This document shows, in pieces, positions 1-7,976 of a stretch of DNA of 64,000 bases (position 1 is its first letter; each line of letters begins with the position of its first letter). The stretch lies in the NCBI GenBank assembly GCA_030690365.1, contig JAUYGX010000010.1, positions 1-64,000 on the forward strand, given 5' to 3'. The DNA is from Bacteroidales bacterium (GTDB taxonomy: Bacteria > Bacteroidota > Bacteroidia > Bacteroidales > F082). Both the position numbers and the translations under genes were made by a program. A model generated the notes under the pieces. The model ran no database searches. It was not told the origin of the DNA and saw only the letters and a program-made list of their open reading frames with translations.

Positions 1-1
1 C

Positions 2-1495
2 GCGGCAACCGAATTTAAAAAGAGATTGCTGGTGCTCATCGGCAATGCAGCCCACTACATCGAAATAAAAACGTTTCATTCCTACTGTTTTGATTTGTTG
101 GGCAAGGTTGGAAGTTTGGATAAATCGGATACCATTTTGAAAACCACCATTGAAAAAATAAAGAATGGCGAAGTGGAGGCAAACCGAATTACGAAAACTG
201 TTTTGGTAATTGATGAAGCACAAGACATGAATGCCGATGAATTTGCCCTGATAACTACTTTGATGGAACAGAACGAAGAAATGAGGGTGATCGCGGTGGG
301 AGATGACGACCAAAATATTTACGAATTCAGAGGGTCAAGCTCAGGATATTTGAAGCAGTTTATGACAGAAAGCAAGGCCGCCAGGCATGAACTCATCGAA
401 AATTACAGAAGCAAAAACAACCTGGTTGAATTTACTAACGGGTTTGTAAAAAAGATTCGCCACCGTTTGAAAGAAACCCCCATCGCAGCAAAACAAACCG
501 ACAACGGACATATAAAATTAGTGCATTACCAAAACGGAAATCTCATTTCAGCATTGGTACAAGACATTCTTTCAACAGGACTTGCCGGAACTACCTGTGT
601 ACTGACAAAAACAAATGATGAAGCATTACAAATCACGGGTTTACTTTTAAAAAACGGAATGCAGGCAAAGCTGATTCAAAGCAACGATGGTTTTGGTTTA
701 CAGAATCTTGCAGAAGTTCGTTTTCTGTTGAATGAGATTAACCTGGGTGATGAAGTGAAAATGGTGAGCGATGAAGTGTGGGCAGATGCAAAAAGTGGAA
801 TGAGAAAAAAATTCCAACACAGTTCAAAGTTGGAGGTATGCAACAACCTCATTAAACTGTTTGAAGAAAGCAACTCCCAAAAAAAGTACAAATCCGATTT
901 TGAAGTTTTCGTCAGAGAATCAAAACTTGAAGATTTCTACAGTGGAAGCGGAGAAACCATTTTTGTTTCCACCATTCACAAAGCCAAAGGAAAAGAGTTT
1001 GAAAATGTTTTCATCATGCTCGAAGACTTCAGCGCTGCATCCGATGAAGCCAAACGCCAGTTGTATGTTGCCATGACAAGAGCAAAACGTAACCTGATAA
1101 TTCACTTAAACGGAAATTTTCTTAACAACATCACAGCCGAAAATTTGGAGCGAGTCGAAGATAGAGAAGAACGTTTATTGCCAAAAGAAATGGCCATGCA
1201 CTTGTCGTTCAGGGATGTTTGGTTAGATTATTTTATCACAAGGCAACACCTTGTTTCGCAACTGACAAGCGGAGATACTTTAACAATAAATAGTGATGAA
1301 TGCAGGAATTCCAAAGGACAATCTGTTTTGAAATTTTCGAGGCAGTTTCTCAATACAATTGAAACGCAAAAACAAAAAGGTTTTTACTTGAAACAAGCAA
1401 AAGTGAATTTTGTTGTTTACTGGAAAAAGGAAGATGCAGCACAGGAATCGAAGATTATTTTACCTGAATTGATTTTTGAAAGACAAGACAATTGA
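2..1495 (+). CDS. UvrD/Rep-like superfamily 1 DNA helicase, C-terminal part (5' end outside window)
   Basis: The reading frame is open from base 2, so the true start lies left of the window; the TTG at 26 is not a convincing start. The visible part begins with AATEFKKRL followed by TFHSYC, the order of helicase motifs Ia/Ib. It continues with VLVIDEAQDM (Walker B, motif II), GDDDQNIYEFRG (motif III), ENYRSKNNL (motif IV), VSTIHKAKGKEFENVF (motif V) and YVAMTRAKRNLIIH (motif VI). These are the hallmarks of UvrD/PcrA/Rep ATP-dependent 3'-5' helicases. The Walker A motif must lie off the edge. The tail after motif VI (about 130 residues) carries no domain I recognise. Some large Bacteroidota proteins fuse a RecQ helicase to such a UvrD half, so this could be the C-terminal half of a fusion; that cannot be seen here. 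Confidence 0.88.
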   Translation, partial: AATEFKKRLLVLIGNAAHYIEIKTFHSYCFDLLGKVGSLDKSDTILKTTIEKIKNGEVEANRITKTVLVIDEAQDMNADEFALITTLMEQNEEMRVIAVGDDDQNIYEFRGSSSGYLKQFMTESKAARHELIENYRSKNNLVEFTNGFVKKIRHRLKETPIAAKQTDNGHIKLVHYQNGNLISALVQDILSTGLAGTTCVLTKTNDEALQITGLLLKNGMQAKLIQSNDGFGLQNLAEVRFLLNEINLGDEVKMVSDEVWADAKSGMRKKFQHSSKLEVCNNLIKLFEESNSQKKYKSDFEVFVRESKLEDFYSGSGETIFVSTIHKAKGKEFENVFIMLEDFSAASDEAKRQLYVAMTRAKRNLIIHLNGNFLNNITAENLERVEDREERLLPKEMAMHLSFRDVWLDYFITRQHLVSQLTSGDTLTINSDECRNSKGQSVLKFSRQFLNTIETQKQKGFYLKQAKVNFVVYWKKEDAAQESKIILPELIFERQDN

Positions 1496-1505
1496 AATAC
1501 ACACC

Positions 1506-1628
1506 TTATTTTTCCATCCCGGACATCTTTTCTTTGACTTTTTCTTTGTCTTCTCCAATAGATATTGGTAAAAATACAAAATCCTTATCTTCAAAAGGTT
1601 CAAGTATTTTTTCGGGCTTCCTGCAAGT
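1506..1628 (-). pseudogene. Possible C-terminal gene remnant, about 40 codons without a start
   Basis: On the minus strand, between the sirtuin stop and the helicase stop, one frame reads without interruption for 40 codons to a TAA at 1506-1508. The peptide contains FVFLPISIGEDKEKVKEK and ends SGMEK. Its mix of charged and hydrophobic residues looks like a real protein C-terminus, not noise. The frame is closed upstream by a TGA at 1629-1631 and has no ATG, GTG or TTG near its beginning. A decayed or truncated gene is the simplest reading. Thioredoxin-like tails come to mind but the match is too short to claim. Confidence 0.35.
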
Positions 1629-1642
1629 TCATCTCGTTCTTC

Positions 1643-2320
1643 TTAAATCAGCTTTTGCAGCCTGGCTACGCCTGTTCCGGCTTTTTCCTGAATAATATGC
1701 AGATTTTTTATCCCCTGAATGGGAAAGGCCTTGGGGTCGATGTAGTATTTGGGGATTTCGGGTCGTACATAATGTATCAGGCTGGCGGCCGGATACACCA
1801 CCATGGAAGTACCTATCACCACCAGGATATCGGCCAGTGAGGCGATTTCGATGGCTGGCTCTATCATAGGAACGGCCTCTCCAAACCAAACAATGTGGGG
1901 CCGGAGCTGACTCCCTTTCGGGCACAGATCGCCCAGTTTAACTTCCCAACCTTTGCATTCGTATTTCAGGTCAGGATCAACAGAACTGCGTATTTTTTTA
2001 AGTTCTCCGTGCAGGTGCAATACATTTTTTGAACCGGCCCTTTCGTGCAGGTCATCCACATTCTGGGTGATGATTTGAACATCGAAGTCTTTCTCGAGTT
2101 CCACCAAGGCCAGGTGTCCGGCGTTGGGCTCAACTTCAAAAAGTTGCTTGCGACGCTGGTTGTAAAACTCATTTACCAAGGCTGGATTCCGCGCCCAGGC
2201 TTCGGGGGTGGCCACATCTTCCACACGGTGGTTGTTCCACAATCCATTGTTATCGCGGAAGGTACTGATACCACTTTCGGCACTCATACCGGCACCGGTA
2301 AGTACAACAAGTCTTCTCAT
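1643..2320 (-). CDS. cobB: NAD-dependent protein deacylase, sirtuin (CobB/Sir2 family)
   Basis: This 225-residue protein has the sirtuin core. GAGMSAESGISTFR (residues about 9-22) is the NAD-binding GAGxS motif with the GIPxFR-like segment, QNVDDLHERAG holds the TQNxDxLHxxAG signature, LHG carries the catalytic His, and GTSMVVYPAA fits the GTSxxVxPA motif. Known sirtuins remove acyl groups from lysine using NAD+, giving O-acyl-ADP-ribose and nicotinamide; small bacterial CobB proteins often accept succinyl-lysine. The usual Cys4 zinc site is not evident: only scattered cysteines (CKGWEVKLGDLCPKG) are present, so zinc binding is doubtful. It is a single gene, convergent with the helicase upstream. 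Confidence 0.93.
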   Translation of the reverse strand: MRRLVVLTGAGMSAESGISTFRDNNGLWNNHRVEDVATPEAWARNPALVNEFYNQRRKQLFEVEPNAGHLALVELEKDFDVQIITQNVDDLHERAGSKNVLHLHGELKKIRSSVDPDLKYECKGWEVKLGDLCPKGSQLRPHIVWFGEAVPMIEPAIEIASLADILVVIGTSMVVYPAASLIHYVRPEIPKYYIDPKAFPIQGIKNLHIIQEKAGTGVARLQKLI

Positions 2321-2360
2321 TTATATTGGTGCTTTTTGCAAAGATACACCTGAAATCAAT

Positions 2361-2385
2361 AAAAAACGCCCTCCGGAGAGGGCGT
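2361..2385 (-). terminator. Intrinsic terminator downstream of mdh
   Basis: CGCCCTC (2367-2373) pairs with GAGGGCG (2378-2384) across a CGGA loop. Reading the minus strand, the stem is followed by six T residues. It lies about 45 bases past the mdh stop codon and before the sirtuin start, so it should end the mdh transcript. Confidence 0.85.
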
Positions 2386-2431
2386 ATCAAGTCTACACAA
2401 GAATCGCAACCATCAATGAATAGACCTTAGG

Positions 2432-3373
2432 TTATTCAAATAATTTCATGTCGTCGAGCGACTTCATTAAATCTTTAACTGCCTGGGCAGAGGTATTTAG
2501 TAAAGCCTGCTCCTCTTTATTCAAGGCAATCTTAATAATTTCTTCGATGCCATTTTTGCCAATTTTACAAGGCACGCCCAAATATACATTTTTTAATCCA
2601 TATTCACCGTTTAACAAGGCGCAAACTGGCAAAACACGATTTTGATCGTCAACAATGGCTTCTACGATTTGTGCAGCAGCAGCACCGGGAGCATACCAGG
2701 CACTGGTTCCCATCAGGCTGACCAATTCACCACCACCTTTTTTGGTGCGTTCCACAATTTTATCCAACTCTTCTTTTCCCAGCAATTCTGTAACAGGGAT
2801 ACCATTCACCGAAGTGTACCTGGGCAGTGGCACCATGGTATCGCCGTGACCACCCATCAGCAAGGCGTGTACATCGATAGGATCAACGTTGAGCGCGTTT
2901 GCAATAAAGGCACGATAACGTCCTGTATCCAGCGTTCCGGCCATACCAAATACTTTCGACGATGGTTTGTTGGCTGCCAAATAGGCAGCGTAAGTCATTA
3001 CATCCAGAGGATTGCTCACAATAATGATGATGGCATCAGGAGAATATTTGGTGGCTTTCTCCGTAACTTCCTTTACAATGGAGGCATTGGTTTTGATAAG
3101 GTCGTCGCGCGACATTCCTGGTTTCCGTGGAATGCCGGAGGTGATAACGATAACGCCAGATCCTTTGGTGGCCAGATAGTCGTTGGTAACGCCGGTAACC
3201 CGGGTGTTAAAGTGGTTAATGGGGGCTGACTGCCAGATGTCGAGGGCTTTACCTTCGGCAGTTCCTTCTTTGATATCTACCAGCACAACTTCCTTTGCCA
3301 GGTTTTTGTGTGCTATTACATTGGCAACAGTTGCTCCAACGTTTCCGGCTCCAATTACAGTGATCTTTTGCAT
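2432..3373 (-). CDS. mdh: Malate dehydrogenase
   Basis: This is an NAD-dependent (S)-malate/oxaloacetate oxidoreductase of the citric acid cycle, of the LDH-like MDH type common in Bacteroidota. The start at 3373 (MQKITVIGAGNVGATVA) puts the GxGxxG Rossmann motif at residues 7-12 and gives 313 residues, the family's normal length; 13 more codons upstream are open but would displace the fold. SGIPRKPGMSRDDL supplies the substrate-binding arginines, VSNPLDVMTY is the conserved NAD/active-site segment, and GGHGDTMVPL carries the catalytic His. The gene is divergent from dut and followed by a strong terminator, so it is probably monocistronic. Confidence 0.96.
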   Translation of the reverse strand: MQKITVIGAGNVGATVANVIAHKNLAKEVVLVDIKEGTAEGKALDIWQSAPINHFNTRVTGVTNDYLATKGSGVIVITSGIPRKPGMSRDDLIKTNASIVKEVTEKATKYSPDAIIIIVSNPLDVMTYAAYLAANKPSSKVFGMAGTLDTGRYRAFIANALNVDPIDVHALLMGGHGDTMVPLPRYTSVNGIPVTELLGKEELDKIVERTKKGGGELVSLMGTSAWYAPGAAAAQIVEAIVDDQNRVLPVCALLNGEYGLKNVYLGVPCKIGKNGIEEIIKIALNKEEQALLNTSAQAVKDLMKSLDDMKLFE

Positions 3374-3739
3374 AATCTGAGATATTATTTTTGGTTTACT
3401 CTTACTTTTCATCAGCCAAATGTACTAATATTTTCTTATTTACATATGTTTATTCATCAACGATAGCATTCTCTTATCTATTTAAAAAAGGCTCTAAATA
3501 ACCTGTGAATTTTTGCGTAATCAACCCATTTTGAACCACCTGAGATAAAAAGGCGGCCATTAGAATGCAAATTTATACTATCAGAGGAATTTCTAAAGAA
3601 AATTCCAAATGAATTAACTTTTTTTAATGACAGATTGTAGCATGGCAGGAGGATTAACTACTGAATGCCCGCTAATTTTAGCTATTTTTGCCTCCTTGCA
3701 TTATATTTGTTGCCAAGTTGATATAAACCAGACACATCC
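3374..3739. other. Divergent intergenic region mdh/dut
   Basis: These 366 A/T-rich bases separate two divergent genes and hold no convincing open frame. A TATATTTG box near dut is the only recognisable signal. The mdh promoter should also lie here but I could not place it with confidence. Confidence 0.5.
3702..3709 (+). promoter_or_regulatory. Candidate -7 box for dut
   Basis: TATATTTG matches the Bacteroidota TAnnTTTG consensus exactly and sits 30 bases before the dut ATG. No clear TTTG box at the expected distance upstream was found, so only the -7 element is claimed. Confidence 0.45.
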
Positions 3740-4174
3740 ATGAAAGTAAAAATTGTTAACAAGTCGCCGCATCCGTTACCGGAATATCAAACATTGGCTT
3801 CGGCCGGAATGGATTTAAGGGCTTTTTTAACAGAACCAATTCATTTAAGACCCCTCGAAAGAACGCTCATACCCACCGGATTGTACATCGAATTGCCACT
3901 TGGTTACGAAGCACAGGTTCGTCCACGCAGCGGTTTGGCCGCCAAACATGGCATCACTGTTTTAAATACACCAGGTACCATCGATGCTGATTACCGGGGC
4001 GAAATCAAGGTGATTTTAGTGAATCTGTCCAACGAACCTTTCGAAATTGTGAATGGTGAGCGCATTGCCCAAATGGTAATTTCGACGCATGTACAGGCTC
4101 AATGGGAACAGGTTGAGGTACTTACCGAAACCGAACGAGGTGCCGGCGGGTTTGGACATACCGGGAAAAATTGA
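3740..4174 (+). CDS. dut: dUTP diphosphatase
   Basis: Trimeric dUTPase, hydrolysing dUTP to dUMP and pyrophosphate, which keeps uracil out of DNA and supplies dUMP for thymidylate synthesis. At 144 residues it has normal length. The five conserved motifs are visible: ASAGMDLRA (motif 1), VRPRSGLA (2), [14 protein letters not shown] (3, with the catalytic Asp), ERIAQMVI (4) and the C-terminal [10 protein letters not shown] (5, the Gly-rich lid with its Phe). It begins a plus-strand run that continues into the TPR gene after 30 bases. Confidence 0.97.
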   Translation: MKVKIVNKSPHPLPEYQTLASAGMDLRAFLTEPIHLRPLERTLIPTGLYIELPLGYEAQVRPRSGLAAKHGITVLNTPGTIDADYRGEIKVILVNLSNEPFEIVNGERIAQMVISTHVQAQWEQVEVLTETERGAGGFGHTGKN

Positions 4175-4204
4175 ACAACTCAGAAAAAATATTCAATACT
4201 AAAG

Positions 4205-5932
4205 ATGAACTATAAATCGCTGATACTGATATTAATAATTGGAGTGCTTGCCGGAAATACTGCCTTTGCACAAGGTAAAAAGTCGAAGCGCAAGGCGAAG
4301 CAGCTTACCGAAGCCGAAAGCTTACACGAGGCTGATTTGTTTGGACATGCTTTGGTGGAAAAAAGCAAGGGAAATGTTCAGGGTGCTTTGTCGTATTTTG
4401 ATCAGGCACTGGAAATAGATCCTTTGGATGCCGCCGCCTGGTACGAAAAAGCCAATTTATTTTTAAATCTTAACCGAAAGGATGAAGCCCTCGAAGCCGC
4501 GAAAAAGGCCATGGAGATTGATGGGAAAAATAAGTGGTATCTTGTTCTGTATGCCAATGCCAGCAAAGCAAACGATCGGTACGACGAATATGTAAAAACC
4601 TACGAAACACTCTCACAAGAATACCCCAACGACCTGGACTTTTTAAACGAACTGGCCTTTGCCTATTATTATACCGGCGACTATAAAAAGGCCATTGTAG
4701 CGTATGATAAAATTGAAGATGAAATAGGGGTTAACGAACAGCTTACCACTCAAAAAGTAAGCTTCTACGATAAACTAAAGGAGCCTGAAAAAGGGGTGGA
4801 AGAATACCAGAAACTCATCGATTCAAAGCCGGAGGAACCCAGATACTATGCGTTGATGGCGGAGTATTGTGCAAAAAACGGCCTCGACGACCAGGCCATT
4901 ACAGCCTATAAGAAAATTGTTGAACTCAACCCCAACGATCCTTACGTACATATATCTTTGGCCGATTATTACAACAAAAAAGGTGACCTCGATCGTTCGT
5001 TTGAACAATTGAAGCTGGGGCTGGCCAATAAGTCGCTTGATTTAAAAACCAAAATCAATGTGTTGGTGAATTATTATCAGGGAAACCTGACCGATGTTCA
5101 GAAAAAACACGCACTTGAATTGTCGGAAGTACTCATGAAAGCGCATCCCGACGAAATGTTGTCGCATACCTTTTATGCCTCCATGTTGTTCGAGAACAAT
5201 GAATTCGAAAAAGCCAGGGGATTATTTGTCGATATTCTGAAAGATGAAACCAACAACTATTCCATCTGGGAGCAATTGCTTTTGTGCGATTTAAATCTAC
5301 AGAATTTTGATCTTTTGGGAAAGGATGCCGAAGAGGCCGTGGATTATTTCCCAAACTATCCCCAACCTTACTTTTTTGCGGGACTGGCCAATTTGCAAAC
5401 CAAAGATTTTGTTAAAGCCAAAGCCTACCTGGAATCGGGGAAGTCGTTTGTGGTTAACAACGACGCCCTGCTTGAGCAGTTTTATTCAACACTGGGCGAC
5501 ACCTATTATGCGCTCGAAAATACGGATGCTGCCTTTGAGTCGTACGATAAAGCCCTCGTCATCAATCCGAAAAATGCCCTGGTATTAAATAACTATGCCT
5601 ATTATCTTTCGCTGGAAACCAAAAACCTGGATAAGGCTGCCACTATGGCCAAACAAGCTGTAGACCTCGATCCATACAACAGCAATAACCTCGATACCTA
5701 CGCCTGGGTGTTGTACAAACAGGGTAAATACAGTGAAGCCATCATTTGGATAGAAAAGGCTTACGACAACAAAGGCGATAAAAGCGGTGTGGTACTCGAA
5801 CATTATGGCGATATTCTATTCAGGCTCGACCGCAAAGATGAAGCTTTTGATTTTTGGAAAGCAGCCTACGAAAAGCCGGAACATTCCGAATTGCTTCAAA
5901 AAAAGATAACTGATAAAAACCTCTATGAATAG
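4205..5932 (+). CDS. Exported tetratricopeptide-repeat protein
   Basis: This 575-residue protein has a signal peptide (MNYKSLILILIIGVLAGNTAFAQ, cleavage after AFA) followed by a short Lys-rich stretch and then tandem TPR helices nearly to the end. Typical repeats can be read at ALSYFDQALEIDPLDAAAWY, AITAYKKIVELNPNDPYVHI, AFESYDKALVINPKNALVLN and AATMAKQAVDLDPYNSNNLD. TPRs are protein-binding scaffolds, so a periplasmic or outer-membrane-associated assembly role is inferred. It overlaps the next gene (DUF4292 lipoprotein) by 8 bases, and the M23 protein follows with a 1-base overlap, so the three are almost certainly co-expressed and probably linked to the cell envelope. Confidence 0.9.
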   Translation: MNYKSLILILIIGVLAGNTAFAQGKKSKRKAKQLTEAESLHEADLFGHALVEKSKGNVQGALSYFDQALEIDPLDAAAWYEKANLFLNLNRKDEALEAAKKAMEIDGKNKWYLVLYANASKANDRYDEYVKTYETLSQEYPNDLDFLNELAFAYYYTGDYKKAIVAYDKIEDEIGVNEQLTTQKVSFYDKLKEPEKGVEEYQKLIDSKPEEPRYYALMAEYCAKNGLDDQAITAYKKIVELNPNDPYVHISLADYYNKKGDLDRSFEQLKLGLANKSLDLKTKINVLVNYYQGNLTDVQKKHALELSEVLMKAHPDEMLSHTFYASMLFENNEFEKARGLFVDILKDETNNYSIWEQLLLCDLNLQNFDLLGKDAEEAVDYFPNYPQPYFFAGLANLQTKDFVKAKAYLESGKSFVVNNDALLEQFYSTLGDTYYALENTDAAFESYDKALVINPKNALVLNNYAYYLSLETKNLDKAATMAKQAVDLDPYNSNNLDTYAWVLYKQGKYSEAIIWIEKAYDNKGDKSGVVLEHYGDILFRLDRKDEAFDFWKAAYEKPEHSELLQKKITDKNLYE

Positions 5933-6755
5933 CCGCAACCGATTTTTTTTGTTGATGTTGGTTTCAGTGATGTTGCTGGGTGCCACTTCTTGCAGAAGCA
6001 AAAAACAGGTGTTGAAAAAGTCGATCCATGAATATGGTTTCGATTACTTGTATGCCAAGTTGAACGAAAATCAACTGAATTTTAATTCGCTTTCAGCCAG
6101 ATTTAGCCTTTCCTTTGAAATGGACAAAAAAATGACCAATCTCAGGGGACAGTTACGCATCCAAAACGACAGTGTGATCTGGATTTCCTTTAGCCCTGCA
6201 TTGGGCATCGAAGCCGCCCGGGTGTTGTTGAGCAACGACAGTGTGTTTTTCATTAACCGGCTTAACAAAACCTATTTTACGGGTCGCTACAACCTCATCG
6301 ACAGCCTGCTCAATACCACCATCGACTACGATTTATTACAGTCGATGCTTGTGGGGAACGACCTCACCCAATACGACATTAACAAATATAAATCCTCGGT
6401 GGATGGTGGTTTGTACAAGATGACCATCCGCGAACGCAGGAAGATAAAACGGTATATAAAATCAGGTGAAATTGCCACGAAAGTGCTGGTTCAGCAAATT
6501 TGGCTCGATCCTGAGAACTTTAAAATGCGGCGCATCGACCTGAAAGAACAAGGTGAGGAATCGCACAACAACCTGCAGGTGTCGTACAGTGATTATGTTA
6601 AAATCGGAGGGCAGCTTTTCCCTTCTAAAATTCACATTGATATCAACAGTCAAAAGACCATCCACATCGATATTGATTTTGGGAAAACCGAGCTCAATCA
6701 GGAAGTTAGCTTTCCGTTTAGTATCCCTTCGAAATACGATAAAATGATTAATTAA
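5925..6755 (+). CDS. DUF4292 domain lipoprotein
   Basis: The 276-residue product has a lipoprotein signal peptide ending in the lipobox LLGATSC, so it should be acylated and membrane-anchored. The rest resembles the DUF4292 family of Bacteroidota, whose members share a lipid-carrier-like (LolA/LppX-type) beta fold: alternating strands such as DSVIWISFSPALGIEAARVLLSNDSVFFINR, and a later QIWLDPENFKMRRIDL. Function is not established. Its start overlaps the TPR gene and its stop shares one base with the ATG of the M23 gene (TAATG), so translation is coupled in a three-gene envelope operon. Confidence 0.87.
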   Translation: MNSRNRFFLLMLVSVMLLGATSCRSKKQVLKKSIHEYGFDYLYAKLNENQLNFNSLSARFSLSFEMDKKMTNLRGQLRIQNDSVIWISFSPALGIEAARVLLSNDSVFFINRLNKTYFTGRYNLIDSLLNTTIDYDLLQSMLVGNDLTQYDINKYKSSVDGGLYKMTIRERRKIKRYIKSGEIATKVLVQQIWLDPENFKMRRIDLKEQGEESHNNLQVSYSDYVKIGGQLFPSKIHIDINSQKTIHIDIDFGKTELNQEVSFPFSIPSKYDKMIN

Positions 6756-7963
6756 TGGCTATGGGGCGATTACTTTATGCCGGTTTTTTTACAATCTTAT
6801 TTTCCTTTGCGGGACTGCAATTGTCGGCTCAGGAAAGTCAGGAACAACTGGAGGCCAAGCGTAAAAAAATCGAAGCTGAAATTATCTATACCAATAAATT
6901 AATTGAGGAGATAAAAAGCAATAAGCGTACTACATTAAACCAGCTTAACCTGGTGGAGGCCAAAATCACCAACAGAAACAACCTGCTGGCTAACTACAAA
7001 CTTGAAATCCATTCGGTTACCATCAGCATCCAGAGCACTGAGCTGAGCATCCGTAACCTGAACAATGACCTTAAAAAACTAAAGAAGGGATATGCCAAAA
7101 TTGCCTGGTATACCTATCAATACCGCACTTCGTATAACAAGCTGATTTTTCTTTTCTCGGCCGAAAGTATCAACCAGGCCTATCAGCGCATGCGCTATCT
7201 TGATCAGTTAAGCGTTTTTATCCGCGAGCAGGCCAAAGAAATCTCCGAAAAGGAAAAGGAGAAAACGGCTGCTCTTTCCACTCTACAGAAAAAAAAGGAT
7301 CAGTTGAGTACGTTGATGAAACGCGAAAGCAGCCAGGTTTATGCCCTCGAAAACGAAAAGAAAGACAAAGAAAAGGTGACAGCCTCCTTCAGTGGAAGAG
7401 AAAAGGAGTTGCGTAAATCGTTGAAAGACAAAGAAAAAGAAGCTGATAAGCTTGCCAATCAGATCGAAGCCATCATTGCACTTGAAACCAAGCCAAAGCC
7501 TGTTGAAGGCAAGCCGGCCTCCTACACGCTTACTCCTGAAGAACGGATACTATCCAACTCGTTTGTTGCCAATAAGGGCAAACTTCCCTGGCCATTAGAA
7601 CGGGGCGTGGTGAGCGAAACCTATGGTGTTCACAAACATCCAATCCTGAAAAGGGTACAAACAAAAAACAATGGAGTCGATCTGTCGACTGACAAAAATA
7701 GCGAGGCTCGCTGTATTTTTGATGGTGTGGTGGCCAGTGTTACCCGCATTTCGAACACTAACATTGCCGTGATTATTAAGCATGGCGATTATTTCACGGT
7801 GTATTCAAATCTGGATGAGGTAATTGTGAAAAAAGGCGATCGGGTGAAAACTCGTCAGATGCTGGGCAGGGTACATACCAACTTAAAGGGCGAAACCGAA
7901 CTTCATTTTGAAGTACGAAAGGGCGTTTCTCCGCAAAATCCGGTTTACTGGATTGCCAAATAA
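6755..7963 (+). CDS. EnvC-like murein hydrolase activator / M23 peptidase-domain protein
   Basis: The 402-residue protein has a signal peptide (ending LQLSAQ), a long coiled coil over residues about 25-245 (Lys/Glu-rich heptads, for example EKEKEKTAALSTLQKKKDQL) and a C-terminal LytM/M23 domain over about 275-400. In the M23 domain, VSETYGVHKHPILKRV replaces the usual GxxxHP...GxHxGxD zinc-site pattern with NNGVDLSTDKN, and the later HFEVRKG lacks the full HxH pair. A degenerate site is the hallmark of EnvC/NlpD-type activators, which stimulate amidases and do not cut peptidoglycan themselves. A role in cell division or envelope remodelling is inferred. Last gene of the TPR-DUF4292-M23 operon. 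Confidence 0.9.
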   Translation: MAMGRLLYAGFFTILFSFAGLQLSAQESQEQLEAKRKKIEAEIIYTNKLIEEIKSNKRTTLNQLNLVEAKITNRNNLLANYKLEIHSVTISIQSTELSIRNLNNDLKKLKKGYAKIAWYTYQYRTSYNKLIFLFSAESINQAYQRMRYLDQLSVFIREQAKEISEKEKEKTAALSTLQKKKDQLSTLMKRESSQVYALENEKKDKEKVTASFSGREKELRKSLKDKEKEADKLANQIEAIIALETKPKPVEGKPASYTLTPEERILSNSFVANKGKLPWPLERGVVSETYGVHKHPILKRVQTKNNGVDLSTDKNSEARCIFDGVVASVTRISNTNIAVIIKHGDYFTVYSNLDEVIVKKGDRVKTRQMLGRVHTNLKGETELHFEVRKGVSPQNPVYWIAK

Positions 7964-7976
7964 TTAAAAAAAACTA

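Noticed and set aside
2642-3229. 195-codon plus-strand frame across mdh
   Set aside because: It lies antisense to a clearly recognised malate dehydrogenase and matches no family.
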